A stretch of 64,000 nucleotides of DNA from Cordia subcordata (Eukaryota; Streptophyta; Magnoliopsida; Boraginales; Cordiaceae), in contig JAPTOF010000006.1 of NCBI GenBank assembly GCA_028554755.1, positions 15,871,001 to 15,935,000 on the forward strand, in the 5' to 3' direction. Under the pieces are notes generated by a model, which was given only the letters and a program-made list of their open reading frames with translations, had not been told where the DNA came from and ran no database searches. The translations under genes and the position numbers were made by a program. Below, piece by piece: positions 12,354-22,642 of this stretch (position 1 is its first letter; each line of letters opens with the position of its first letter).

Positions 12354-12885
12354 TTTGGCATATTATCAAACACGTGGCGTCAATGAACATGAAAGACAGT
12401 GCAAAACAAAATTTCTTGTAATAAGAAATTTCAACTATGAGAAAATCCTAATAAGAAATATCTTGTCATAAGATATTTCAACCAACACAATTTCTTGACA
12501 TGAAAAACTATCATTATGAAGATGATGATAAAACGTAGGCTAAAAGCATAGCAACAAATACATTGAAATATGTAGAGTAATACCTAATAATAGAGAGACA
12601 GATGTGAATTGCTTTTCTCTGTGATGTGAATTTTTTTTTTCCTTCTTTGTGAGACATCTTGTTGATGGTAAGGGTAGGGTGGAGCAAAAAAAAATAAAAC
12701 GCTAATTTAAATCCTGAAACGCTAATAACTCGAACGTTTCCTAAACACTCTTTCAAACGCTATTTTAATTTCAAATACTACTCTAACCACTAGTTTACAG
12801 AACAATAGAAACTAAATAAAATAGTGTTTTGACTTGGTCAAAACATTGAAAGCTATTCAAAACACTGGTGCCGAACACGCTCTAA

Positions 12886-13628
12886 GTCTCATCCAAGGAA
12901 CAAGGTCTAACTCTTTTTCTACAAGAGATTAATTCTTATGTCCCACAAGGAGGAAAACACTTGATGAGTATGATGGCAACAATGAGGTATGTTTGTTTTT
13001 TGGTTTGAGTGAAAAAAACTCATTGTCACTATTGTTTGGGTTTAATTAATGTATTCTATTTGTTCTCCATATAATTTCTAATTTTATTTTAATGTACACA
13101 ACTTGTGTGACACTTGCAACTATTCTATGTAAGCTTAGAGATAGAACATGGCCGGTGCTACATGACTTACAGGACGTGTGCTAAACAAGTACATGATGAA
13201 GAACAAAATTTCTATTCTCCTAAGTGTGTCGAGATAATTACAGATGTTGTGCCCAGGTAATATTTATAAAATTAGAAAATAAAAATCTATTCCATCTTTC
13301 CTAAACCATAAAGCAAAAATGGATAACTAATGTTTCCTTTTTGTTTACGTATGAGGTCACTTAGGTACAAACTTCAAGCACGTATGCATAATAGATGAAA
13401 CAAGTAGTGATTTTTTACTAATGTGGGAGCGTGTTGCAAATAATTATTTAGGCATTTTTCTCTAGACCTTAAAAAGGATACGATAGAGGTGAGAAATACT
13501 AATATAGAAAGATTTATGAATTATTTTGTTCTTCAGTTTTTGGCTTTTAATATGTTAGTCATTAAAATTTATAACTATTTTTAATAGGACGAAGATTCTA
13601 ACACCACTTCTGAAAAGCTCAATGAACT
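12886..13628. other. Intergenic, with unrecognised exon-like pieces split by the next element
   Basis: A stretch at about 13157-13256 reads openly (TYRTCAKQVHDEEQNFYSP...) and ends at a GT donor-like site. Another exon-like piece (DEDSNTTSEKLNE) ends at the insertion point 13628, and an open stretch (FIVDIEKYNLTQSKPVYV...) continues beyond the element at 17219-17366, though in a shifted frame. I do not recognise the family; an old transposase gene is possible. Confidence concerns only the presence of coding-like composition. Confidence 0.35.
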
Positions 13629-13998
13629 TGTAAGGTCTGACTCGTATTCTAATGTTACCTAAAGAATATAGGAAGACTTACCATATTTGTTGTCTTGCCT
13701 TTATTCTAGTTTTGCCTTTATTGTATGTTTGCATTTATTATACTACCATATCTTGTAGTTTCTGAGTCCTATAAATAGGTGTTTAGCCTATTGTAATAGG
13801 TGTGAGAGAGATAGAGACAAGAGGTAGGTAGCAGAGAGTGTTTAGAGCTAGAATGAGAGTCCATCTTGTATTCATTATTGACGTTATCTTAATAAAATTG
13901 TCCTTTTGCCCATGGAGTAGGCGTTTGCTGAACCACGTAAAATAGTGTCGTTAATTTCTTATTTATTTCATCTTGGCTTACACCACGTTTTCCTAACA
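13629..13998 (+). repeat. 5' LTR of the gag-only copia element
   Basis: Contains a TATA-like cctataaatagg box near 13770 and a polyadenylation-like aataaa near 13890. Very similar to the 3' LTR with scattered point changes. Confidence 0.9.
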
Positions 13999-15048
13999 AA
14001 CTGGTATAAGAGCTTTGGTACTAATCCGCTGCGAGAAAGGAAAAAAAAAATCAAAACTCATTGAACTTGATTTTTTGTTTCCAAACCAAACAAAGCCTTA
14101 ACCAAATAAGGCGGAACCAAACAGGGCCTTAAGAGTAACCCTTCCTGCCATCTTCGAAACCTCTCATCGGAGCGACGAAATCAACAGAGCTTGGTACCAA
14201 AACACTCCTCGTGAAGAGAGGAGTTGACTGGTAGTGTTTGCATCGCGAATAGACGGCCGGAGTCCCTTTTTTTTTTTTAAACTTAGAGGACGAAAGTTCT
14301 CGAGTTGTAGTGGGCTTTCCGTGAGCAAATAGGTGTTTTGAAGGTTCCGGCAAGATCTCCAGCCGACAAGGAAAATGCCAGTGTTCATCGCTCGTTGATT
14401 AGTTGCCGAAGGAGCAAGTTGCCATTGAAGAAGCTTTAAAGCTTGACGCGCTTGGTGGTGACGGAGGCAGCGTTTTCCAGCATCAAATTGGTGTTATACG
14501 AGTACTGCTCTAATCGCTGTCGGGCAAGGATTACACTGGTGCTGACGGCGTTGCGTTTGGAGGCCTGCAGTGGAAGATAGCAACGGGTCGGGTTTGGCTT
14601 GTTTAGAGCTTAAGAGCCGGGTAAGGAAGAAGATTGACACGCATCCAGTGCTTTGCGATATAGCTGCTACTGTGCACATGCGAGTTTCAACCATCAGATC
14701 TGGTGGCAGACCAGATAAGGTGAGGTGCTGATTTGGTACAACATGAGCGCGAAAACTTTCGGTGCAAGTGCATTGACCGAGCTCTAAACGAAGTTTGACC
14801 ACGTTGACCTAGGACCTGCCCAACATTTTTTGACATGCTGAGTCCGTTTTTGCACTTTGTTTTGCAAAATTCTGCTCCGAAGTACGCGTTTTAGGATATC
14901 GTCAATTTTGACCATGAATTTGACTTTTGACCAAGTTGACCGAAGTTGACCAAAGGGGTATCCTAGGGGTTTTCAGTGTGCTGAGTTCAAGTTTGTAGTT
15001 TGTTTGACCAAATTTTGTTTTGAGGTATGTGTTTTGGAAGAGACGAAA

Positions 15049-16683
15049 ATGAGTTCAACTTCGACGAAGTTCGAGATTAAGAAATTCGATGGTAAAGGCA
15101 GTTTCAGTGTTTGGAAGATCAAGTTCAAGGCTTTCATGGTCATGCAAGGACTTTGGGAAGTGCTTGAAGGGAAGATCAACAAGGAACTGGAACCGGAGCA
15201 AAAGGAGGAACTAGAGGAAAGGGCTGTAAGTGCAATACATACGAGTGTCACTAATGATGTATAGATGGAGATAGCCGATAACGAGACAGCGGTCGAGGCC
15301 TGGAATGCTTTGACGGATCTCTATGCATCTAAATCACTAACAAATCGTCTCTATCTCAAGCAGAGATTGTATACCCTTAAGATGAAAGAGAGTACATCCG
15401 TGAAAGAACATCTTGATGAGTTTAATTCCATTGTGATGGAGTTGAAGAACATATGAGTGACGATTGATTCGGAAGATCTTGCCCTTGTTTTGGTGTGTTC
15501 TCTACCCTCTCATACGATAAATTTGTAGACACTCTGTTATATAGACGTGACAAGATCAGCTTGGATGATGTTTGTTCAGCATTAAAGTCCAAGAATCTGA
15601 AGAAAAACTTCCCAGGGAATGGAGTGGAGGTTCAAGGAGAGGGATTAGTGAGTAGAGTAGTGAAACACAAGAAAGGAAGATCTTCAAGCAAGTCAAAACC
15701 AAGAGCAAAAGATGTGACATGCTATGAATGTGGTGAACGAGGTCATATTAAGCACCATTGCCCGAAGAGAGGTAAGCAAGAATCAGCAAATGTTGTAGAT
15801 GATGCGAAGGACGAAAGTTCTGATGGTACTGGAGATGTCTTGTCTGTCACTACAGGACAATGGCAAGACCAGTGGATTCTTGATTTTGGTGCTACGTTTC
15901 ACATGTGTCCTAGGAGAGTTTGGTTTTCTACTTATTCCAGAAAGAGTGGAAAAGTTTATATTGGGAATGACCTCACGTTGGAGGTAGCTGGAACCGGCAT
16001 CGTGAAGATCAAGATGCTTGATGGCACTATCAGATCTTTCGAGTGTTGGCATGTCCCTGAACTGAAGAAGAACTTAATTTCTCTTGGGCGGTTAGATTCT
16101 CGCAAATGCAGGTTTCACAGCAAGAATAAAGTGCTTAAAGTGCATAGAGGTTCTCGGTTGCTCTTGAGAGGGTTTTTGACAGATAGTCTCTATGTTCTTG
16201 ATGGTTATACGATCAAGGGTGTTAGGGTGGAAGATGGACAGAACGCTACCGTCGAGCAGCTGGAGCTGTGTAGTGATGCTCTTGGGGCTCTGGAGAATGG
16301 CAATAGAGGTTTGGTCCAAGAGGAGATACAAGGTGAATGTGTATCTCGTAGTGAGCAGTACGATGTTGTCGCTGAACAAAGTGGACATAATGGAGAACCC
16401 CTCGGAGATGGAACAAGTGATGAGGCTTATGCTTTGAATGTCGCGGTGGTGAGTTTGCATGAGCAAGGGTTCCATGGTAGGGTTGAAGATGGTCCAAGGG
16501 TGGCTCAGTTGAAAGGCACTGTAAGTGAAGAGATGGTGTCTCTTCATGGATCTACGGACAAGGTGGAGCATGTGTACGATGTTTCCAAATCAAGGGGTGT
16601 TAGCATCAAGGTGGAGGATGTTATGACAAACACTCGAGGTGTTTCACGTGCGAGCAACGTGGGTAGCAGGGACACGACGCTAT
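15049..16683 (+). pseudogene. Copia Gag plus aspartic-protease-like region, no polymerase
   Basis: Gag packages element RNA. The natural start is probably MSSTSTKFEIKKFDGKGS at 15049, a usual copia Gag opening, followed by the UBN2-type Gag core. Two in-frame stops (TAG at 15262, TGA at 15454) and one frameshift near 15500 break it. From 15495 the frame is open for 396 codons: Gag end (VDTLLYRRDKISLDDV), CCHC knuckle (CYECGERGHIKHHCP), then a protease-like segment (WILDFGATFHMCP) in which the active-site DSG reads DFG. The copia gag-pre-integrase start follows (KNLISLGRLDSRKC...SLYVLDG). Residues from about 240 to the end are acidic and V/G/S-rich and match no domain I know. The stop lies ~160 bp before the 3' LTR. 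Confidence 0.85.
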
Positions 16684-16841
16684 AAGGACGTTGGAAGGCA
16701 GTGAAGAGGTCGCTCAAATGGTTGCAAGGCATTGCTTGTATAGGCAATGCGAAGTGGTGAGCCTAGTTGAGGTTGATTGGCAAAGGAGGGGAGAATTTTT
16801 TGTTGGTCGATAGGGAGTGAATATGGTCCAAGGTGGAGATT

Positions 16842-17213
16842 TGTAAGGTCTGGCCCGTATTCTAATGGTATCTAAAGAATATGGGAAGACTTACCATATT
16901 TGTTGTCTTGCCTTTATTCTAGTTTTGCCTTTATTGTATGTTTGCATTTATTATGCTACCATATCTTGTAATATTTGAGTCCTATAAATAGGTGCTTAGT
17001 CTATTGTAACAGGTGTGAGAGAGAGATAGAGACAAGAGGCAGGTAGCAGAGAGTGTTTAGAGCTAGAGTGAGAATCCATCTTGTATTCATTATTGACGTT
17101 ATCTTAATAAAATTCTCCTTTTGCCCGTGGAGTAGGCGTTTGCCGAACCACATAAAATAGTGTCGTTAATGTCTTATTTATTTCGTCTCGGCTTACACCA
17201 CGTTTTCCCAACA
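16842..17213 (+). repeat. 3' LTR of the gag-only copia element
   Basis: Same termini and TATA/polyadenylation motifs as the 5' copy at 13629-13998. It is followed by aaact, the likely TSD partner of gaact. Confidence 0.9.
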
Positions 17214-18209
17214 AAACTATTGGGGAAAAACTTATGTTCATAGTTGATATCGAGAAATATAATTTGACCCAATCAAAACCTGTCTATGTAGTTGCACAAG
17301 CGTTAGGTGAAGATGACTTAATTGCTGAATTCATGGCAACTTCTGATATAAATCATTTAAAAGAATAATTAAAATAAAAAAACTTATAATTATTGATATT
17401 TCACTCACGTTTAATCATTAAATATGACATATTATTTATGGCAGCAAAGTGAAAAAAAAATGGATCCTTCAAATGCTGAGCAATTTTTTTTACAAGTGTA
17501 GCGAACAACTAAAGGTAATACTAACTTCTCACCGAAACTCACTAACATTAATAGTGTGTATATGTAATAATATATAATATTAACTTTTTTCCTCAGGAAT
17601 CTGATGATAGCATCCAATTCATAACATCAATGAAAGGAAAAGTAAAGATTTGTTGAATGACGAGGAAATACTATGTAGATGTCGACTGATAAAGCCAAAA
17701 AAATAGTCAAAGTAGAGAAAGATGATTGAACAGAAAATTGTTCTGATCATTCTAGATGCAATCTAAATGATTGTTTTTAGTGTATTAGCAAATTTATGGG
17801 ATTTATTTATCTCAAATATCATGATTGATTAATTGGTTTAATTAATTTTGTTTTCTTTCTGACAGTTTTTGTAATGGATTTACTTTAGAATAATGCAAGG
17901 CTGGAGTGTAGAGCTCTTCAGAGCTATGCTTACCGCAATAGTAAGCTATTTCTTTATTGAACATCTTCTCTTGGGATCATGCCAGATACAAGTACATATC
18001 TTTTATACCCAATAGTTAATACTTGTAGGAGAAAAGATTGTTTGTGATATTAATTTCAAAAAGAGAAATTCTTCATGTACATTTTTATTTGAGTTGTTGC
18101 ATTTTAGAGTAATCATGTCATATATAGACCTTAGCATGTTGAATTTTGCCTCAATGTTGATTTTGACTTCCCCTCCTTTGGTGGCTGCCATTTGATTTTT
18201 GATTCAGCT

Positions 18210-18256
<47 letters not shown>

Positions 18257-18491
18257 CACACACACACATATGTGTATATATATGCGTGTATATATGTATA
18301 TATACTCGTTCCTCAGAGATGCTCTAACAGTAAGAGTTAGAAATGTACACATCTCATGACCTGGATTTGGATCCAGTCCCCTACCCTGGGTTGAGTGCTC
18401 TCGGTTTAACTATTGTACAGTATAGGGGACGTGTTGTGCACCCAATGTTTGTTAGTTGGTGGTTGGGCTACACCAAATTGTATATACATAC

Positions 18492-18522
<31 letters not shown>

Positions 18523-19044
18523 CATACATATATATATACATACATATACATATATATATATACATATATATGTATTGGCCAAGTCAGCCAATCAATAAAT
18601 AAGTAGTAAAAAGATGCATCAATCTTGATTTTGACTTCCCCTCCTTTGGTGGCTGCCATTTGATTTTTGATTCAGCTAGCTTTTCCTTATCATCACCTGA
18701 AAGATTATCATCCAAACCATTAACTAGAAAAATATTTTTAACAATTTGTGTTTGGTTTTTTCATAAAAGAAACAACTTGGTTAGGAGAATAGTCCATGTA
18801 CTCTAGCTATTTAAATAACTTAGGGATCTTTTTTTGTGGTTTAAATTGTAGAATTAGAGCTTTGGTGGCTCGTTGGCTTTATAGTGAGAGGGGCAACAAC
18901 ATAATCCTTTTTCACCAAGAATCGCCACGGATAGCGAGAGAACCTAATTACTTCTTTCACTATGATTACTATTCTTACTTTTGCCTCCAAAATTACTTGT
19001 CGTAGGATTCTATTGGCAACTCTTGAAAATTTGTGCTTCAATAC
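17214..19044. other. AT-rich intergenic DNA with microsatellites
   Basis: Apart from the exon-like piece at 17219-17366 (see 12886-13628), no coding sequence is supported. Short frames at 18131-18659 are translations of TA/CA dinucleotide repeats. The stretch at 18340-18470 (ggatttggatccagtcccctaccctggg...) is more GC-rich than its surroundings but I cannot assign it. Confidence 0.5.
18151..18678. repeat. 60-bp direct repeat flanking two (TA)n/(CA)n microsatellites
   Basis: The segment tcaat[g/c]ttgattttgac ... gattcagcta is present at 18151-18210 and 18619-18678 with one difference. Between the copies are a (TA)n/(CA)n microsatellite at about 18211-18305 and a (TATACA)-rich one at about 18480-18575. 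This suggests a ~470-bp segmental duplication around expanding dinucleotides. On the minus strand the repeat reads MAATKGGEVKI; whether it was ever an exon is unknown. Confidence 0.85.
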
Positions 19045-20352
19045 TGTGGGTGCAAATATCTTAAGAGGGGGGTGAATTAAGATACAAATACTAATTTTCA
19101 TTTTTAAAAAATTCTCAGAAAATTTACAACTTCTAACAATCAATATATCAAACACAATGTAAGCAAAATAAGCAAGTATAAAAAAATGGAAGTATAAGGA
19201 AAGGAGAAACAAACGATTTAAGGTGGTTCGGCCAAGCCTACGTCCACCGCCCAAGGATGCTTCCCTTAGGATTTCAAAAATCTCCACTAAGATGATTCTT
19301 CAAATCTTGGTGAAGCACAAACCAAGTTTTTACAATCTCTTTGAAGCCTAATTTCAAAGAACCCAAAAGATTCACTCTTTAGGATTTTCCCACACTTTAC
19401 AAGCTTTAAAGAATAAATCTCACAAAGTTTATAGCTCTCAAAGTGTGTATATACTCAAGAATTAAGAAAAGATTGAATCTGAAATTTTCTTCAAGAAGAA
19501 GATGAATAAGCTCTTGAAAGCTAAAATATATTGCAAGAATGGCTCAAAATGGATTGTATGATGATAAAACAATTTAGCACACTTCAAATGATTTATTAGA
19601 ATGTGTATTGAATGAGTATTTTAAAGAGATTTTGGGGGATAGGGATTTGGTAGGTGAAGAAGAAATGAAGATCTCGGCCAGAACGGTAATAAACGACTAG
19701 TGCATTTATTACAGGACCCGTTCAGCCGGTCGACCGGCTGGGTCGTCCGATTATCCCCTTTCCTTCTCTGACTAGGCCGGAGGCCTTAGCCGGTCGACCG
19801 GCTTTTTCTTCACCTTTCTGTTTTGGTCGGGCGACCCACCCAGGTCAGCTGGTTGACCGGCTGGGGGGTCCGGCCACTCCAAAATGTGAAGTAAAGCCAG
19901 AGTTTTGCAAAAATCATTTTCAGTGCCATTTTCACAGCTCCAAATCCTTTTGTAATAATTTGTAAACATATGTGTGATTTGAAATACCCCAAAAACTCAT
20001 TTTATCTCTATGTATGCATTCAAATAAAATTTGTGCAAATGTTATATCAAATGTGCAAGACTTGAAAATTTTGCTTTGAAAAAGAAAAAGAGAGTTTGAG
20101 CCAAGTCCACACAATATACAGGCATTTCACAAAAAGAGCAAGAAGGAAAATAATCTCCGGTACCCCTTATGACTTCTCTTCTCCTCCTTATACCTTCTCA
20201 CCTTCTCTTTCTTCAAATAATGCTTTTTGCACATTTTCTTCAATCTTTCAAAGCTTCAACTAGATAACATCTCATTTTCACAAGAAGCTATTTAGTCAAA
20301 TAATGCATATATATTTTCATCATCAAAATTAATAATGAATATTTAGCTAACA
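19045..20352 (-). repeat. Sirevirus 3' LTR with palindrome cluster
   Basis: About 1308 bp. The stretch 19722-19880 holds several copies of the palindrome AGCCGGTCGACCGGCT and its variants, far more GC-rich than the rest. Closely similar to 27580-28877. Confidence 0.92.
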
Positions 20353-20940
20353 ATCTCTCCCTTTTTGATGATGACAAAATTTTTAAGATATGAGACAAAA
20401 GTACTCCCCCTTAATATATGCATTCTTTTAAAAAGTGCATTTTGGTAAAATACTTCCACTATCAAATTTAAACTCATGCATATTGAAGACATGTTTCATC
20501 AATAATCAACTCATCAAACAAATAGCCATATCCAAACAAGTAAACATATCAACAAACCATAAAGTATACCATTCAACAGCCAACAACGCATATATACACC
20601 ATTCACCATTCAACCAACCAATTCAATCAACTGATCATTTAGCCAACAACGCATATATATACCATATACCATTCACCATTCACTCATATATCATTCACCA
20701 ATTACTTCTCCCCCTTTGGCATCATCAAAATCAATATAAAGGCAGGAAAATAAACGAAAGTTAAGATTGTATAAGAGGAATAACTTGTTAACCAAAGTTA
20801 AGAATGTGAAAGTCAACTAAAACTAAAAATTGTTTTCAAGTGGAATGAAAAATGTTTTTCTGAAGTAAGAAAATCAAGGCGCGCGATCATGGTAATCCTT
20901 GAAGTATTCCCTCATGTTTGATCTTATAGAAGCCACTTCT
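20353..20940 (-). other. Sirevirus 3' untranslated stretch
   Basis: Lies between the end of the env-like ORF and the polypurine tract. It has short repeats (caacaacgcatatatacc at ~20582 and ~20645; caccattcac) and no coding signal. Confidence 0.6.
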
Positions 20941-22261
20941 AAATCAATGTGTTGCCTCCAAACAGTGAGCTGTCCCATTGGCTTGTCATAGTGGCTCTCA
21001 TTTCACTCATACCAGTGTTTAACGCCTACAACTGTGACAGAATCTGAGCCATCAAAGAGGGGTCTTCTTGTTGACCCATCGAGCTAGAACCAGCACCACG
21101 ACGAATTTCTCTTCAGCGTTGCTCATCAATATGCACTTGCTCCCTAGATTCTCTCATTACTCGCCTAAGAGTAACCTCCTCAGTATTTTCCTCTTCTTCA
21201 GAGGTACTAAAAACTATGGGTGTTGTTCCTGGTATGCCTATGTCGGGATCACCCTCAATTTTCGGCCCTTCATCTTCTTCAAGTGTGATGTCTACCCCAC
21301 CAAGTATATCATCAAGTTTTTGTGCATTGGGGCCAAAGACAAGATTGGTGAAAGTAGTGCCTTTCTTAGTCCTATGCTTAATTGCAGCTTGAGTGCTTTG
21401 GGGCAAATTTTTGAAGGTCTCTCTATTTATGGGCTCCCCATTATACTAGTAAATGCCCATGAAGTTCATATACAATATGTCAAAATTCCAAACAAACTCT
21501 CTATATGGGGCATTTGACGATATGTTGAAATGTGAGAAGATATGCATTAAGGCCATACCATAACCAGGAGTGATTGTTTTTCCTCCACCCTTTCCACTAA
21601 TATGTAATATATGTTGAAGGATTAGGAAAGGCAAAGCTATCTTCTCTTTCTCCCTAAGGCTATAGTAGATATAAGAATCCATGATCGGAATTTTTCCATC
21701 ATTGATATTCCTAGGGAGAATTACTTCACTAATGACCTTAAGAGCAATTCTCGTATTAACATCAACATCTCTCAACAATAGAAGAATTAAATCTGGATTC
21801 TTAGGCCCTACATTCTTCCACATATATTTTATGACTTCACCCGGGATGCCAGTTGCCTTAATTATTTCTGGCCATCCTTGACTATTGTAGTGGCCTTCCC
21901 CATCAACAGGTATATTAAATATTTCATGTAAAGTTTCCTCCTTAAGCACAAAATTTACCCCACAGACGGTAGAAGATAACTCAAGTTTTGGAATTTTACT
22001 ATGTATCTCAAGATTTTCATAAAATTCAATTACTAATTTATCTTGCACATCACAATGTAGATGTAGAAACGTAGACCATTTATCAAATAATGGCAAGACA
22101 TCGGTGCCAGCAAAATCAGAGTCCACGATATATTTACCGTACAAAATCGATTGCTTGCCTTGAATCTTTGATACCGGAGGTGATGGTGGTGGAGGAGATT
22201 GTGTTCTTGGCCTCTTCCCTTTTCTCCCGCGTGCTTGACTTCTTCCCCTCAAATTCACCAT
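20940..22261 (-). pseudogene. Extra ORF downstream of pol (env-position; putative plant transposon protein type)
   Basis: Starts MVNLRGRSQARGRKGKRP at 22261, basic and proline-rich, then a folded region (VIEFYENLEIHSK...VCGVNFVLKEETLHEIFNIP...GYGMALMHIFSHFNI). This resembles the domain named putative plant transposon protein, found in plant retroelement ORFs. The frame stays the same through stops at 21446 and 21113, followed by an acidic tail (TSEEEENTEEVTLRRVM) and an M/Q-rich end to about 20940. The position after RNase H is where Sireviruses carry their env-like gene. I see no clear signal peptide or transmembrane segment, so an envelope role is not supported by the sequence. Function unknown. 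Confidence 0.7.
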
Positions 22262-22464
22262 GATTTCGCGTTGTTTTTTAAAGATTAAATGGTGAAAACT
22301 TGGTTTTCTGAAGTGGGTAAACAAAATATAGAAAGAATCTTCGAAGAAAACGGTTGGAAATTGAAGAATTAAAAGTGGGATTGAGAGAAAATTTGGCTAG
22401 GGTAAAAAGAAATTGAGTGAATGAAGTGAATTTGGGGTGAAAACCCTCAATTTTTAACCTTGTC

Positions 22465-22595
22465 CGCGTACAGCCGATTGACCGGCTGGTCGCGGGGGTT
22501 CGACTGGCCGGATCAGAAAGCTCATAAAAATTTTTATTTTAGCCGGACGCCTAAGGCCTCAGTCGGTCGACCGGCTGGGTCAGAAAGTGCACAAA
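22465..22595. repeat. Internal GC-rich palindrome cluster matching the LTR clusters
   Basis: Between RNase H and the extra ORF. Contains cagccgattgaccggctg, tcgactggccgga and tcagtcggtcgaccggctggg, the same AGCCGGTCGACCGGCT family as in both LTRs. It sits just upstream of the extra ORF's start in element sense. Confidence 0.8.
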
Positions 22596-22642
22596 TTGCT
22601 TATTTTTCATATCCAAGCTATATAAACACATATATATGCAAT

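Larger units (their letters stand above)
8138..12882 (-). mobile_element. PIF/Harbinger transposon, 4745 bp, TAA target duplication
   Basis: The left end is GGCCCTGTTCGGCGC. The right end read inward is GAGCGTGTTCGGCAC, which matches at about 11 of 15 positions. TAA flanks both sides (8135-8137 and 12883-12885). It contains the two genes diagnostic of autonomous PIF/Harbinger elements, a DDE transposase and a Myb/SANT-like protein, both on the minus strand with the Myb-like gene upstream. The 1.5 kb between the Myb-like start (11340) and the right end is non-coding and presumably promoter. About 470 bp lies between the left end and the transposase stop. Confidence 0.9.
13629..17213 (+). mobile_element. 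Gag-protease-only copia LTR element (TR-GAG-like), 3585 bp
   Basis: Two 370-bp LTRs (13629-13998, 16842-17213) start TGTAAGG and end AACA. The flanking 5-mers are gaact and aaact (one mismatch). The primer-binding site tggtataagagc (14002-14013) matches the 3' end of initiator tRNA-Met with one mismatch. The polypurine-like tract aaggtggagat lies just before the 3' LTR. The interior encodes copia Gag with a zinc knuckle and a protease-like region but no integrase, reverse transcriptase or RNase H, so it needs enzymes in trans. About 1 kb between the PBS and the gag start is non-coding. Confidence 0.9.

Noticed and set aside
18131..18659. Frames of alternating I/Y/V residues resembling transmembrane segments
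   Set aside because: Translations of TA/CA dinucleotide repeats.
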